A DNA stretch of 64,000 nt from CALJFL01 sp039964455 (GTDB lineage: Bacteria; Pseudomonadota; Gammaproteobacteria; Pseudomonadales; Halieaceae): NCBI GenBank assembly GCA_039964455.1, contig JBDVXK010000015.1, positions 248,001 through 312,000 of the forward strand. The letters run 5' to 3'. The notes under the pieces are model-generated. The model saw only the letters and a list, made by a program, of their open reading frames with translations, was not told the DNA's origin and did not search any database. The position numbers were made by a program, and so were the translations under genes. Of the stretch, positions 8,451 to 16,577 are shown in pieces (position 1 is the first letter of the stretch; each line of letters begins with the position of its first letter).

Positions 8451-9275
8451 TTAACCGTAACGACCAGTGATGTAATCTTCTGTCTGCTTTTTGGATGGAT
8501 TGGTAAACAGCGCATCAGTGCTGTCGAATTCGATCAGTTTACCCATATACATAAAGGCGGTCATATCCGACACCCGTGCGGCCTGTTGCATATTATGGGT
8601 CACGATAACGATGGTATAACGTGATTTCAGTTCGTAGATCAGCTCTTCGATTTTCAGCGTTGAGATCGGGTCCAATGCAGATGCCGGCTCATCCAGCAAC
8701 AAAACCTCCGGCTCCACTGCCACAGTTCTCGCTATCACCAACCGTTGCTGCTGGCCGCCGGATAGCCCCAGGGCACTGTCATCGAGCCGGTCCTTTACCT
8801 CGTCCCAAAGCGCCGCCGAACGCAGCGACTTTTCAACAACCTCATCCAGCACACGTCTTTTATTAACCCCCTGAATACGAAGACCATAGGCCACGTTCTC
8901 ATAAACGGACTTGGGGAAAGGATTAGGCTTTTGAAACACCATGCCAATACGGCGCCTGAGGCTGGCCACATCAACGTTGCCGGCGTAAATATCATCTCCC
9001 TCCAGCAATAACTTTCCCTTAACGAGACAACCGTCAACCAGATCGTTCATCCGATTGAAGCAGCGCAGCAGACTGGACTTACCGCAACCACTGGGGCCAA
9101 TAAACGCGGTGACTCGCTTCTTGGGAATGTCCAGGTTGATATCATGCAGCGCCTGTACATCCTGGTTGTAAAACAAACTGAGGTTCTGTACCTGCAAGCT
9201 GGTTTCAGCGGGCAATTGCTCCACCCCGGCTGGCGCTCTCTTCAGTGCTTGAATATCAATAGCATGTGTTTGCAT
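8451..9275 (-). CDS. pstB: Phosphate ABC transporter ATP-binding protein PstB
   Basis: ATPase subunit that drives high-affinity phosphate import through PstC-PstA. Walker A GPSGCGKSS is at 60-68, the ABC signature LSGGQQQR at 171-178 and Walker B VLLLDEP at 191-197, followed by the PstB-typical ASALDPIST. The 274-residue protein has about 20 extra residues at the N-terminus compared with E. coli PstB. It lies 30 bases after pstA and 11 before phoU, in one transcript. Confidence 0.98.
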   Translation of the reverse strand: MQTHAIDIQALKRAPAGVEQLPAETSLQVQNLSLFYNQDVQALHDINLDIPKKRVTAFIGPSGCGKSSLLRCFNRMNDLVDGCLVKGKLLLEGDDIYAGNVDVASLRRRIGMVFQKPNPFPKSVYENVAYGLRIQGVNKRRVLDEVVEKSLRSAALWDEVKDRLDDSALGLSGGQQQRLVIARTVAVEPEVLLLDEPASALDPISTLKIEELIYELKSRYTIVIVTHNMQQAARVSDMTAFMYMGKLIEFDSTDALFTNPSKKQTEDYITGRYG

Positions 9276-9305
9276 AGTCGTTTCTCTCGTAAAACTCTGC
9301 GCCAG

Positions 9306-11015
9306 CTAGCTTTCCAGCGACTTGTAACGTTCCCTGAGACGATTTCTCAGGCTCACTGCAGCCAGGTTCAGCAACGCGATGATGATCACCAATAACAGCG
9401 CTGTCGCGTAGACAAGCGGCCTTGCTGCTTCAACATTGGGGCTCTGGAAACCTACATCATAAATATGAAAGCCCAGGTGCATGAATTTCTGATCAAGGTG
9501 TACGTAGGGATAGTTAGCATCCACCGGCAGCGTCGGCGCGAGCTTGACCACACCCACTAACATCAGCGGGGCCACTTCGCCGGCCGCCCGCGCCACGGCG
9601 AGAATAAGGCCGGTCATCATTGCGGGGCTTGCCATCGGTAGCACCACTCGCCACAAGGTTTCTGCCCTGGTTGCGCCCAAGGCCAGGCTACCCTCTCGCA
9701 CCATCTTGGGTATGCGCGCCAGCCCCTCCTCTGTCGCCACAATCACAACTGGTAGCGTCAACAGCGCCAGGGTCAGCGAGGCCCACATCAAGCCTGGCGT
9801 TCCGAATGTCGGGGTGGGCAGAGACGCAGGAAAAAACAGCTGATCGATCTCACCACCTACGAAGTAAACAAAGAAGCCTAGCCCGAATACGCCATAAACG
9901 ATTGAGGGAACACCCGCCAGGTTATTCACCGCGATGCGAATAGTGCGAGTTACAACACCCTGCCGCGCATATTCGCGCAAATAGACAGCGGCCACCACAC
10001 CAAAGGGGGTAACAATGATAGACATCAGTATGACCATCATGACAGTACCGAAAATCGCCGGGAAAACTCCGCCTTCGGTATTTGCTTCCCGGGGCTGGGC
10101 ACTCAGAAATTCCCAGAGTTTTTCCAGATACAGCCCGACCTTGCCGAACAGTCCAAGGGCGTTGGGCTGAAATGCCCTGACCACCTTCGCGATGGGCAGG
10201 GAAACCACGCGCCCATCCATAAGCTCTGCCGTATAGCTGTGCTTGGCAATGCTGTCATAGAGCACGTACAGGCGCTCTTGCAGCACCCTGTATCTAGCGT
10301 CCAGTTCTTCACGCTCGCTTGCCAGTGACAGCTGCGATGCGGGATCCAGCTGCCCTTCCAGCTCCAGGGTACGCTCCTGCAGGCGCAGTCGCTCCAACTC
10401 GTAGTTAATCTCTCCAATATCATTGCGTTCGATATCGTGGATTTTGTCGCGCACTGCCACGGTATCGGCTATAAGCGAAAAAAATGCCGCCCAACGATCG
10501 CTGTCAGACGACGTTTCAGTCGCAATGGCCTCACCGTCACGACTGACGCTGCGCAGAAAACCGTAGAAGTTACCCCACTCCAGACGCTCTATCACCATCG
10601 CGTCTGCAGGGGCACGCCTGTCGCTAATCTGCTCGTCGATCAACCAGACGAAATCGCTGTCGAGAAAATCGCGATTGCCCTGCTTCAACAAGGTCCGCGC
10701 AAAAAATGGGCCTGGGCCCTGCAATTCAAAGCCCGCCTCGCGTAACTGCTGACCGGAGACCTCGACCTGATCTACCGCCTCGCCCATAACTTGCCGCTCT
10801 TCACCCTGGTAGCTGACAGTTGCAAGCAGAACATCCTTTGGCCAGAAATGGCTGAAACCACGAACCGCCAGCAACAGAATAAGGCCAACCACGGCTATAA
10901 CGCTGAGGGTGACCGCTGCAGCGTTAAGCCAGATCATTGGCTCACCGCTTTTCAGCCAGACTACCGGCCCAGGGTTAGGCTTGCTGTATATGGTTTTGTC
11001 GATTTGACTCGTCAT
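9306..11015 (-). CDS. pstA: Phosphate ABC transporter permease PstA (long form)
   Basis: Inner-membrane permease of the Pst phosphate importer. At 569 residues it is about twice E. coli PstA. A first membrane helix (about 28-52) is followed by a large periplasmic region to about residue 310, including a probable coiled coil (about 185-260, RLRLQERTLELEG and following). The permease core then has five to six helices and the EAA-type loop EGSLALGATRAETLWRVVLP. The long N-terminal form occurs in other marine gammaproteobacteria and pseudomonads. Its ATG overlaps the pstC stop by one base (TAATG), so the two permeases are translationally coupled. Confidence 0.95.
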   Translation of the reverse strand: MTSQIDKTIYSKPNPGPVVWLKSGEPMIWLNAAAVTLSVIAVVGLILLLAVRGFSHFWPKDVLLATVSYQGEERQVMGEAVDQVEVSGQQLREAGFELQGPGPFFARTLLKQGNRDFLDSDFVWLIDEQISDRRAPADAMVIERLEWGNFYGFLRSVSRDGEAIATETSSDSDRWAAFFSLIADTVAVRDKIHDIERNDIGEINYELERLRLQERTLELEGQLDPASQLSLASEREELDARYRVLQERLYVLYDSIAKHSYTAELMDGRVVSLPIAKVVRAFQPNALGLFGKVGLYLEKLWEFLSAQPREANTEGGVFPAIFGTVMMVILMSIIVTPFGVVAAVYLREYARQGVVTRTIRIAVNNLAGVPSIVYGVFGLGFFVYFVGGEIDQLFFPASLPTPTFGTPGLMWASLTLALLTLPVVIVATEEGLARIPKMVREGSLALGATRAETLWRVVLPMASPAMMTGLILAVARAAGEVAPLMLVGVVKLAPTLPVDANYPYVHLDQKFMHLGFHIYDVGFQSPNVEAARPLVYATALLLVIIIALLNLAAVSLRNRLRERYKSLES

Positions 11016-13258
11016 TACAGGGACCCGTATTTCACACGCAGGCGCTGGCGCACTATCTCTGCAATCGTGTTAACCACAAAGGTAAATAGAAAAAGTACGA
11101 AGGCCGCTAGAAATAGCACCCTGTAGTGGCTGCTGTCGACTTCTGCCTCGGGTATCTCCACCGCGATGTTCGCCGACAAGGTTCGCATGCCCTCGAAGAT
11201 GTTCGCATCCATGATGGGGGTATTGCCTGTCGCCATGAGGACAATCATGGTCTCACCTACGGCCCGGCCCAGGCCTATCATCAAGCCTGAAAATATGCCG
11301 GGGCTTGCCGTGGGTAAAACCACGCCAACCAGTGTTTGCCAGGATGTAGCACCCAGGGCCAAGCTACCGTAACTCAGGTTGCGAGGTACCGAAAAAATGG
11401 CGTCTTCAGCGATCGAGAAAATAGTAGGAATAACCGCCATGCCCATCGCGATGCCCACCACCAGGGAGTTCCGCTGATCGAAAGAAATACCCAGCTCGGT
11501 GGTGATCCAGCGCCGCATATCACCGTCAAAGAGTATCAACTCCAGCGGATCATTCGCGGCGAAACAAAACCAGAACAGCACGACAGCAACAGGAACCAGC
11601 AGCGCCGCGTGCCAGCCATCGGGAACCGCGCTACGAAATCGCAGGGGTAGCTGCGACCAGGCAAAGGCAAACGCCAAGATACCAAGGGGAAAGAGCAGCA
11701 TTACGGTAAAAACGCCGGTGAGGTTATCCTCCACAAAAGGCGCCAACCACAGCCCTGCCAGAAAACCCAGAATCACCGTTGGCAGTGCTTCCATCAGTTC
11801 TATCATCGGCTTTACTTTGCGCCTCAGTGCTGGCGCCATAAAGTAGGCTGTATAAATCGCACCACAGATTGCCATGGGCCCGGCGATCAACATCGTATAA
11901 AACGCCGCTTTTAGTGTGCCGAAGGCTAGCGGTGAAAAGCTGTATTTAGGCTCAAAATCGTTATTAGACGCCGATGACTGCCAGGTGTAGCCAGGCTCAT
12001 CGTAGCTTTCGTACCACACCTTATCCCATAGCGCCGACCAGGAAATATCCGGGTGCTCATTGTCGATACTCCACTGCCGCTGCATAGCGTCCTGACCGAC
12101 ATAAAGAACCCCATCACCTCTGGGCGTAATAGCCGCTATCCCACCCCTGCCCGCCGGCAAGATGACCTCGCTAAGCAAATTCCGGTGAGCCGTTGTGTGA
12201 TAAATCTGCAGCTCTCCCGCTTCGCCGACAGCCAGAAAGCCTTTGCGGCGGTGCTCTGGCAACAGTTGTGTGATTACTGCGCCGCCCGTTTCAAACCGAC
12301 GAACTTCCTGCAGCCGGTAACTGCCACTCTCCCTGACCATAAAGTGCTGCACCAACTCACCCTGATCTGACGCGGACAACAGGGAAATGCCGCCCAGCAA
12401 CAAATCTGCGGTTGTTAGCCCGGCAGCACTGCCGAATAACTCGCCACTGTCGACAAGAGACAAGCTGCCATCGTCCCCGGCCTTAGCAAGGTCATAAACT
12501 TCAAACTGTCCAGTGGCGGACACCAGGTAGAGCCAGCGCTGGGAAGAACCGATCAGCAGTTTCTCCGGTCTTAAAGCGTTTTCTGGAAGTCGAAGCACCT
12601 CTTTTTCCAGGGTAGTTTCACCGGAAAGAAAGTCCTCTTCTTTTTCGAAACGGGTAATGCGCGGTCTACCATCGGCAAACAATGCCGCCAGCAGCAGCGA
12701 CTCTTCGCCGTCGCGAACAACAACATCGACAATCTCGCCAGCACCCAGCTGTAGATCCGCGCTCTGGTACTGCCATTCGATGCGCGGCGTAATAAGTCGA
12801 CCACCATCCGGGTAGGTGATTCGATACTCGTGCCGCAAGAGTCGAACACTGCCATCCGCAAGGCCCAGCGCTACCAATCTGTCCGCCGAACTCTCATCCC
12901 CGATTGCGGTGACAACAGGGCCGTCAGTGACAAGGTCAAGCGCCTCAATTGTTACTCCATCGGCGAGAGAGAAAAAGCGACCACTCCCATCGCTCTGTAA
13001 CGACAGACCAACCTCGCCCTGCTCCTCTACTGCCAGATACGCTGGCACCGAAACGGACTGCCAAGGCACCGCCTCATCGCTGTGTAGTTGCGCACTACCG
13101 AACAGGGGCAATACTTCGTAAAGCAGATAAAAAAAGATCAGCAGGATGGTGACGAGTACGCCAGAGCCGCCTATCGAAATTGAAAAGGTAGCCAGGCGAT
13201 CCTTAAAGCGTCGCCAACCGGGCATCCAGACGGGAATATGCTCGTTGAAGCTACTCAC
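11015..13258 (-). CDS. pstC: Phosphate ABC transporter permease PstC with large periplasmic domain
   Basis: Second permease of the Pst importer, 747 residues against about 320 in E. coli. One helix (about 28-52) is followed by roughly 390 periplasmic residues, then the permease core from about 445. The periplasmic part shows repeated hydrophobic strands with Gly/Asp turns (RLVALGLADGSVRLL about 127-141, RWLYLVSATGQFEVYDL 241-257, GFLAVGEAGELQIYHT 340-355, GVLYVGQDAMQRQWSI 383-398), which look like beta-propeller blades. The core holds the loop YGSLALGATSWQTLVGVVLP. It follows pstS after a 125-base gap with a hairpin and overlaps pstA by one base. Confidence 0.94.
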   Translation of the reverse strand: MSSFNEHIPVWMPGWRRFKDRLATFSISIGGSGVLVTILLIFFYLLYEVLPLFGSAQLHSDEAVPWQSVSVPAYLAVEEQGEVGLSLQSDGSGRFFSLADGVTIEALDLVTDGPVVTAIGDESSADRLVALGLADGSVRLLRHEYRITYPDGGRLITPRIEWQYQSADLQLGAGEIVDVVVRDGEESLLLAALFADGRPRITRFEKEEDFLSGETTLEKEVLRLPENALRPEKLLIGSSQRWLYLVSATGQFEVYDLAKAGDDGSLSLVDSGELFGSAAGLTTADLLLGGISLLSASDQGELVQHFMVRESGSYRLQEVRRFETGGAVITQLLPEHRRKGFLAVGEAGELQIYHTTAHRNLLSEVILPAGRGGIAAITPRGDGVLYVGQDAMQRQWSIDNEHPDISWSALWDKVWYESYDEPGYTWQSSASNNDFEPKYSFSPLAFGTLKAAFYTMLIAGPMAICGAIYTAYFMAPALRRKVKPMIELMEALPTVILGFLAGLWLAPFVEDNLTGVFTVMLLFPLGILAFAFAWSQLPLRFRSAVPDGWHAALLVPVAVVLFWFCFAANDPLELILFDGDMRRWITTELGISFDQRNSLVVGIAMGMAVIPTIFSIAEDAIFSVPRNLSYGSLALGATSWQTLVGVVLPTASPGIFSGLMIGLGRAVGETMIVLMATGNTPIMDANIFEGMRTLSANIAVEIPEAEVDSSHYRVLFLAAFVLFLFTFVVNTIAEIVRQRLRVKYGSL

Positions 13259-13327
13259 AGCACCAGCCTGTCATCTTATCCGGATCGTGCAAGACAACCT
13301 CAAACGTTCTATATAAACCGCAGTAAA

Positions 13328-13350
13328 GAGGCTGCACACAGTGCAGCCTC
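13328..13350 (-). terminator. Stem-loop between pstS and pstC
   Basis: A perfect 10-base-pair stem with a 3-base loop (arms 13328-13337 and 13341-13350) lies 34 bases past the pstS stop. On the minus strand only TTTACTG follows, so it is more likely a partial terminator or mRNA-stabilising hairpin that keeps pstS messages more abundant than pstCAB than a full stop. Confidence 0.7.
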
Positions 13351-13383
13351 GCTTTATATCTACTCGCTTGTGACATGCAGGCG

Positions 13384-14358
13384 CTACAACTGCAGCTCGG
13401 CTGTCATCCGATCAACTACAGCCGCCGGTAATGGAATGTATCCGTCCTTGACGACGACTTCCTGCCCTTGGCGAGAATAAACCAGCTTGACGAATTCTCG
13501 CTCCAGCGGCGAAAGCGATTTATTGGGATCTTTATTTACATAGACATAGAGGAACCGTGATAACGGGTAATCCCCGGTGACAGCATTCTCAGGAGTGGCA
13601 TCAACAGCTGTACCACCTGGCTTCTTACTCAATGGGACCGAGCGCACGCTGGAAGTCTTGTAGCCTATTCCGGAATACCCTATCCCGTTGATCGACGTTG
13701 ACACCGATTGAACCACCGAAGCAGAACCGGGCTGTTCGTTGACCGTATTTTTGAAGTCACCCTTACACAACGCCTTGCTCTTGAAGTAGCCGTAGGTCCC
13801 GGATACTGAGTTTCGCCCGAACAACTGGATATCTCGACCCGCCCAGGCGCCGGGAAGACCAAGGTCCCCCCAGTTCGAAATATCATTGTCGGCGGCACAT
13901 TTACGTGTAGACGAGAACACAGCATCCACTTCAGCAATGCTCATACCCGCTATGGGGTTATCTTTGTGCACATAGACTGCGAGCGCATCAATGGCCACTG
14001 GCACTGCTGTGGGCTTATAGCCATGTCGTGCCTCGAAGGCCTCCAGCTCCTTGTCTTTCATCTTGCGGCTCATAGGGCCGAAACTGGATGTGCCCTCTGT
14101 CAGCGCCGGCGGTGCGGTTGAAGACCCTGCTGCTTGAATTTGAACATTCACATTGGGGTAAGCACGCTTGAACTCTTCCGCCCAAAGGGTCATCAAATTG
14201 GCTAGAGTGTCCGAGCCAATGCTGGACAGATTCCCCGATACACCACTGGCAACCTCGTAATCCTTAAGTCCCGGATCAACGTCGGCAGACCAAACAGCCT
14301 GAGACAGAGCGATACTGCCTACTGCGGCGCCTAGCTTTACTATCCTGGTCAGATTCAT
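13384..14358 (-). CDS. pstS: Phosphate-binding periplasmic protein PstS
   Basis: Periplasmic receptor that delivers phosphate to PstC-PstA. I choose the ATG at 14358 (GGAG box five bases upstream); an in-frame GTG at 14364 sits directly on that box. The 324-residue protein has a signal peptide ending near AVWSA, then the phosphate-binding segments LSSIGSDTLANLMTLWAEEF, AAGSSTAPPALTEGTSSFGPMSR and FGRNSVSGTYGYF. It is of the PstS type common in pseudomonads rather than the E. coli type. It follows phoR by 98 bases that hold its own Pho box. Confidence 0.96.
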   Translation of the reverse strand: MNLTRIVKLGAAVGSIALSQAVWSADVDPGLKDYEVASGVSGNLSSIGSDTLANLMTLWAEEFKRAYPNVNVQIQAAGSSTAPPALTEGTSSFGPMSRKMKDKELEAFEARHGYKPTAVPVAIDALAVYVHKDNPIAGMSIAEVDAVFSSTRKCAADNDISNWGDLGLPGAWAGRDIQLFGRNSVSGTYGYFKSKALCKGDFKNTVNEQPGSASVVQSVSTSINGIGYSGIGYKTSSVRSVPLSKKPGGTAVDATPENAVTGDYPLSRFLYVYVNKDPNKSLSPLEREFVKLVYSRQGQEVVVKDGYIPLPAAVVDRMTAELQL

Positions 14359-14363
14359 GCTCA

Positions 14364-14389
14364 CTCCGTCAATTTGATTGGTGACGGAG
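14364..14389 (-). promoter_or_regulatory. Stem-loop covering the pstS ribosome-binding site
   Basis: Inverted arms of 8 bases (CTCCGTCA and TGACGGAG, 14364-14371 and 14382-14389) flank a 10-base loop. On the transcript the second arm contains the GGAG that serves the pstS ATG, so the hairpin would hide the ribosome site. Confidence 0.6.
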
Positions 14390-14405
14390 ATAAGGTAAGC
14401 GAGAA

Positions 14406-14423
14406 ATATTACAGTATTGTTAC
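14406..14423 (-). promoter_or_regulatory. Pho box upstream of pstS
   Basis: On the minus strand GTAACAA (complement of 14417-14423) and GTAATAT (complement of 14406-14412) repeat with 11-base spacing and sit ahead of a possible -10 TACCTT. The units are more degenerate than at the porin, but spacing and position fit a PhoB site. Confidence 0.68.
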
Positions 14424-14456
14424 ACGGGTCATTTAATTGACTCGAATGGCCGAAAA

Positions 14457-15731
14457 TCAGCCTTTAAAAGCGATAGTGAAGGTGCTGCCCTTGCCAACCT
14501 CACTGCTTATCCTGAGTTGAGCATCATGCGCCGCTACTACGTGCTTCACTATGGCCAACCCCAGTCCGGTGCCGCCGGTCTTGGCGTTGCGACTGTCATC
14601 CACTCGATAGAATCGTTCAGTAAGCCTGGGAATGTGCATGCCATCGATGCCCACACCCTGGTCGCTAACAGACAAAAGATACTCCCCCTGATCTTTACAC
14701 CAACTGATAATCACCGGTGAATCTTCTGCGCTGTATTTGATCGCATTGTTAACCAGGTTAGAGAGCGCGCTGTCCAGCTCCCGATAGTCGCCAAGAACCT
14801 TGTGCTGGCTATCCAACTGCAAAACCAGGTGACGCTCCGGATGGTTGGCCTGCATTTCTTCCTGCAACTTACGGGCGAGGCCAGCGATGTCTATCTCATC
14901 AAGCTTTTCCTCAGCCACCACGCTTTCGATACGTGAAAGCCACAACAGATCCTTGAGCAGATTCTCCATGCGCCTGGACTGTTGCTGCATGTGCATAAGC
15001 GGCTTTTCCATTGGCGCCTTTCCGCCTACACCCGTGCTCAACAGGGTATCTATGTAGCCCATGATGACCGTCAGAGGTGTACGCAGCTCGTGAGATACAT
15101 TGCCAACGAAATCCCTGCGCATGCGCTCCAAGCGCGCAATAGAGGTGACGTCACGCACAAACACCAGCTTGTCGCCTTTACCGAAGGGCGTTACCTCGAT
15201 TTGCAGCACTTGCTCCTGGTCGGCGGGCACAACAAGTTGCAGGATCTCATTGAAATCACCAGCCAGAAAGTACTGGTGGAATTCGGGAAAACGCACCAGA
15301 TTAAGCAGTGGCTGCCCCCTATCCGTGGGATATTTTAGCCCCAGCAAGCGCTCGGCAGAGGCATTGCTCCATTCAATAGCGCCAGACTCACTCAGCATGA
15401 CGACGCCTTCGCGCATTGATGCAAAGGAGTCCTGCAGGTAATCGAGGCTGGATTGCAGTTGAGTACGCGCTTCACGGTTTTCACGTTGCAGTGCATAGAT
15501 GCGGTCGTAGATTACACCCCAGATTCCGTGACTTTCCGGCGGCTCCTCTTCTGGCTCACTCAACCAGCGACGTATCTTCCACATTTGTCGGAGCCAGAAG
15601 CAGCAAAGCAGAAACAGCGCGGCCGCTACCATGATGTAGGGATATCCTAGCGTCCAACCCAGCAGCCCACCGGCAAACATCACCAGAAACAGCCTTCGAA
15701 CCTCGGCTAGCCAGCTCCCGGAAATCTTCAC
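14457..15731 (-). CDS. phoR: Phosphate regulon sensor histidine kinase PhoR
   Basis: Membrane histidine kinase that phosphorylates PhoB when phosphate is scarce. Domains of the 424-residue protein: membrane helices about 13-47, a PAS domain about 98-195, the dimerisation/phosphoacceptor helix with His214 in NVSHELRTPL, and the ATPase domain with the N-box LSNLVNNAIKY (Asn328-Asn329), DQGVGI and GGTGLGLAI. It starts with a GTG that overlaps the phoB stop (GTGA), so the pair is translationally coupled. Confidence 0.97.
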   Translation of the reverse strand: MKISGSWLAEVRRLFLVMFAGGLLGWTLGYPYIMVAAALFLLCCFWLRQMWKIRRWLSEPEEEPPESHGIWGVIYDRIYALQRENREARTQLQSSLDYLQDSFASMREGVVMLSESGAIEWSNASAERLLGLKYPTDRGQPLLNLVRFPEFHQYFLAGDFNEILQLVVPADQEQVLQIEVTPFGKGDKLVFVRDVTSIARLERMRRDFVGNVSHELRTPLTVIMGYIDTLLSTGVGGKAPMEKPLMHMQQQSRRMENLLKDLLWLSRIESVVAEEKLDEIDIAGLARKLQEEMQANHPERHLVLQLDSQHKVLGDYRELDSALSNLVNNAIKYSAEDSPVIISWCKDQGEYLLSVSDQGVGIDGMHIPRLTERFYRVDDSRNAKTGGTGLGLAIVKHVVAAHDAQLRISSEVGKGSTFTIAFKG

Positions 15732-16438
15732 GTGCCGGTGACTCCACTTGCCGAGAAGCGATAACCAGTGCCACGCACTGTCTGTATGAGCTCACCATAA
15801 TCATGCTGATCTGTATGCAGGGCCTTACGCAAACGGCGAATATGCACGTCTACCGTTCGCTCTTCGACGTAAACATTCGCACCCCAAACGCGATCGAGAA
15901 GCTGGCTGCGCGTATAAGCTTTCTCGGGATGATTCATGAAGAAGTGCAACAAGCGAAATTCTGTAGGGCCCATTTCAAGTGCTTCACCGCCAAGATGAGC
16001 GCGGTGACTCTCGCCGTCCAGCACCAGCGCTTCAACCTGCAGTCGTTCTTCGCCTGCGCCTGCGCCGGTTCTTCGCAATAAGGCTTTAATACGTGCAATC
16101 AACTCTCTTGGGGCGAAAGGCTTGGTCATATAGTCATCAGCACCCACGTCCAGGCCCTGAATCACATTATCCTCTGCCGTTTTGGCGGTCAGCATGATCA
16201 CGGGAATGTCCCTGGTGGCATCCTCACGCTTCAAGCGACGCAGTAGCTCGATACCGCTACCTCCCGGTAGCATCCAGTCAAGCAAGACGACATCAGGGCG
16301 CTCATCGACAATCATTGCGTGCCCGGCAAGAATGTTGTCGGCCTCCAGGCACCTGAACTCGGCAATTTCCAACGCCATGCGTAGCATGTCGCGAATCGCT
16401 AATTCATCTTCCACTATTAGAACGGTTGATTCAGGCAT
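15728..16438 (-). CDS. phoB: Phosphate regulon response regulator PhoB
   Basis: OmpR-type activator that binds Pho boxes. I start it at the ATG at 16438 (MPESTVLIVEDE, 236 residues); a TTG three codons upstream is less likely. The receiver domain has Asp54 in VVLLDWMLPGG as phosphoacceptor and the conserved Lys106 in MTKPF; the winged-helix domain ends with RTVDVHIRRLRKAL and TVRGTGYRFS. It is first in phoB-phoR, with its own Pho box upstream, implying positive autoregulation. Confidence 0.97.
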   Translation of the reverse strand: MPESTVLIVEDELAIRDMLRMALEIAEFRCLEADNILAGHAMIVDERPDVVLLDWMLPGGSGIELLRRLKREDATRDIPVIMLTAKTAEDNVIQGLDVGADDYMTKPFAPRELIARIKALLRRTGAGAGEERLQVEALVLDGESHRAHLGGEALEMGPTEFRLLHFFMNHPEKAYTRSQLLDRVWGANVYVEERTVDVHIRRLRKALHTDQHDYGELIQTVRGTGYRFSASGVTGT

Positions 16439-16486
16439 GTCCGGCAAACCCTTACTCGATTATGAACAGGGTATTAGAAAAGGTAA

Positions 16487-16504
16487 GTGTTACAATTATA
16501 TGAC
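16487..16504 (-). promoter_or_regulatory. Pho box upstream of phoB
   Basis: On the minus strand GTCATAT (complement of 16498-16504) and GTAACAC (complement of 16487-16493) repeat with 11-base spacing, followed after 10 bases by TAATAC as a possible -10. The same 139-base gap also carries the start region of the divergent phosphatase gene. Confidence 0.75.
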
Positions 16505-16577
16505 ATACCGCGCTTTTATTGTCCCGCGATTATATCGCCTCACACATCGCATTAAAGGACCTCAAGGGAACACCATT

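Noticed and set aside
16439..16447. TTG start for phoB
   Set aside because: The ATG at 16438 gives the usual PhoB N-terminus; TTG would add three residues with no better ribosome site.
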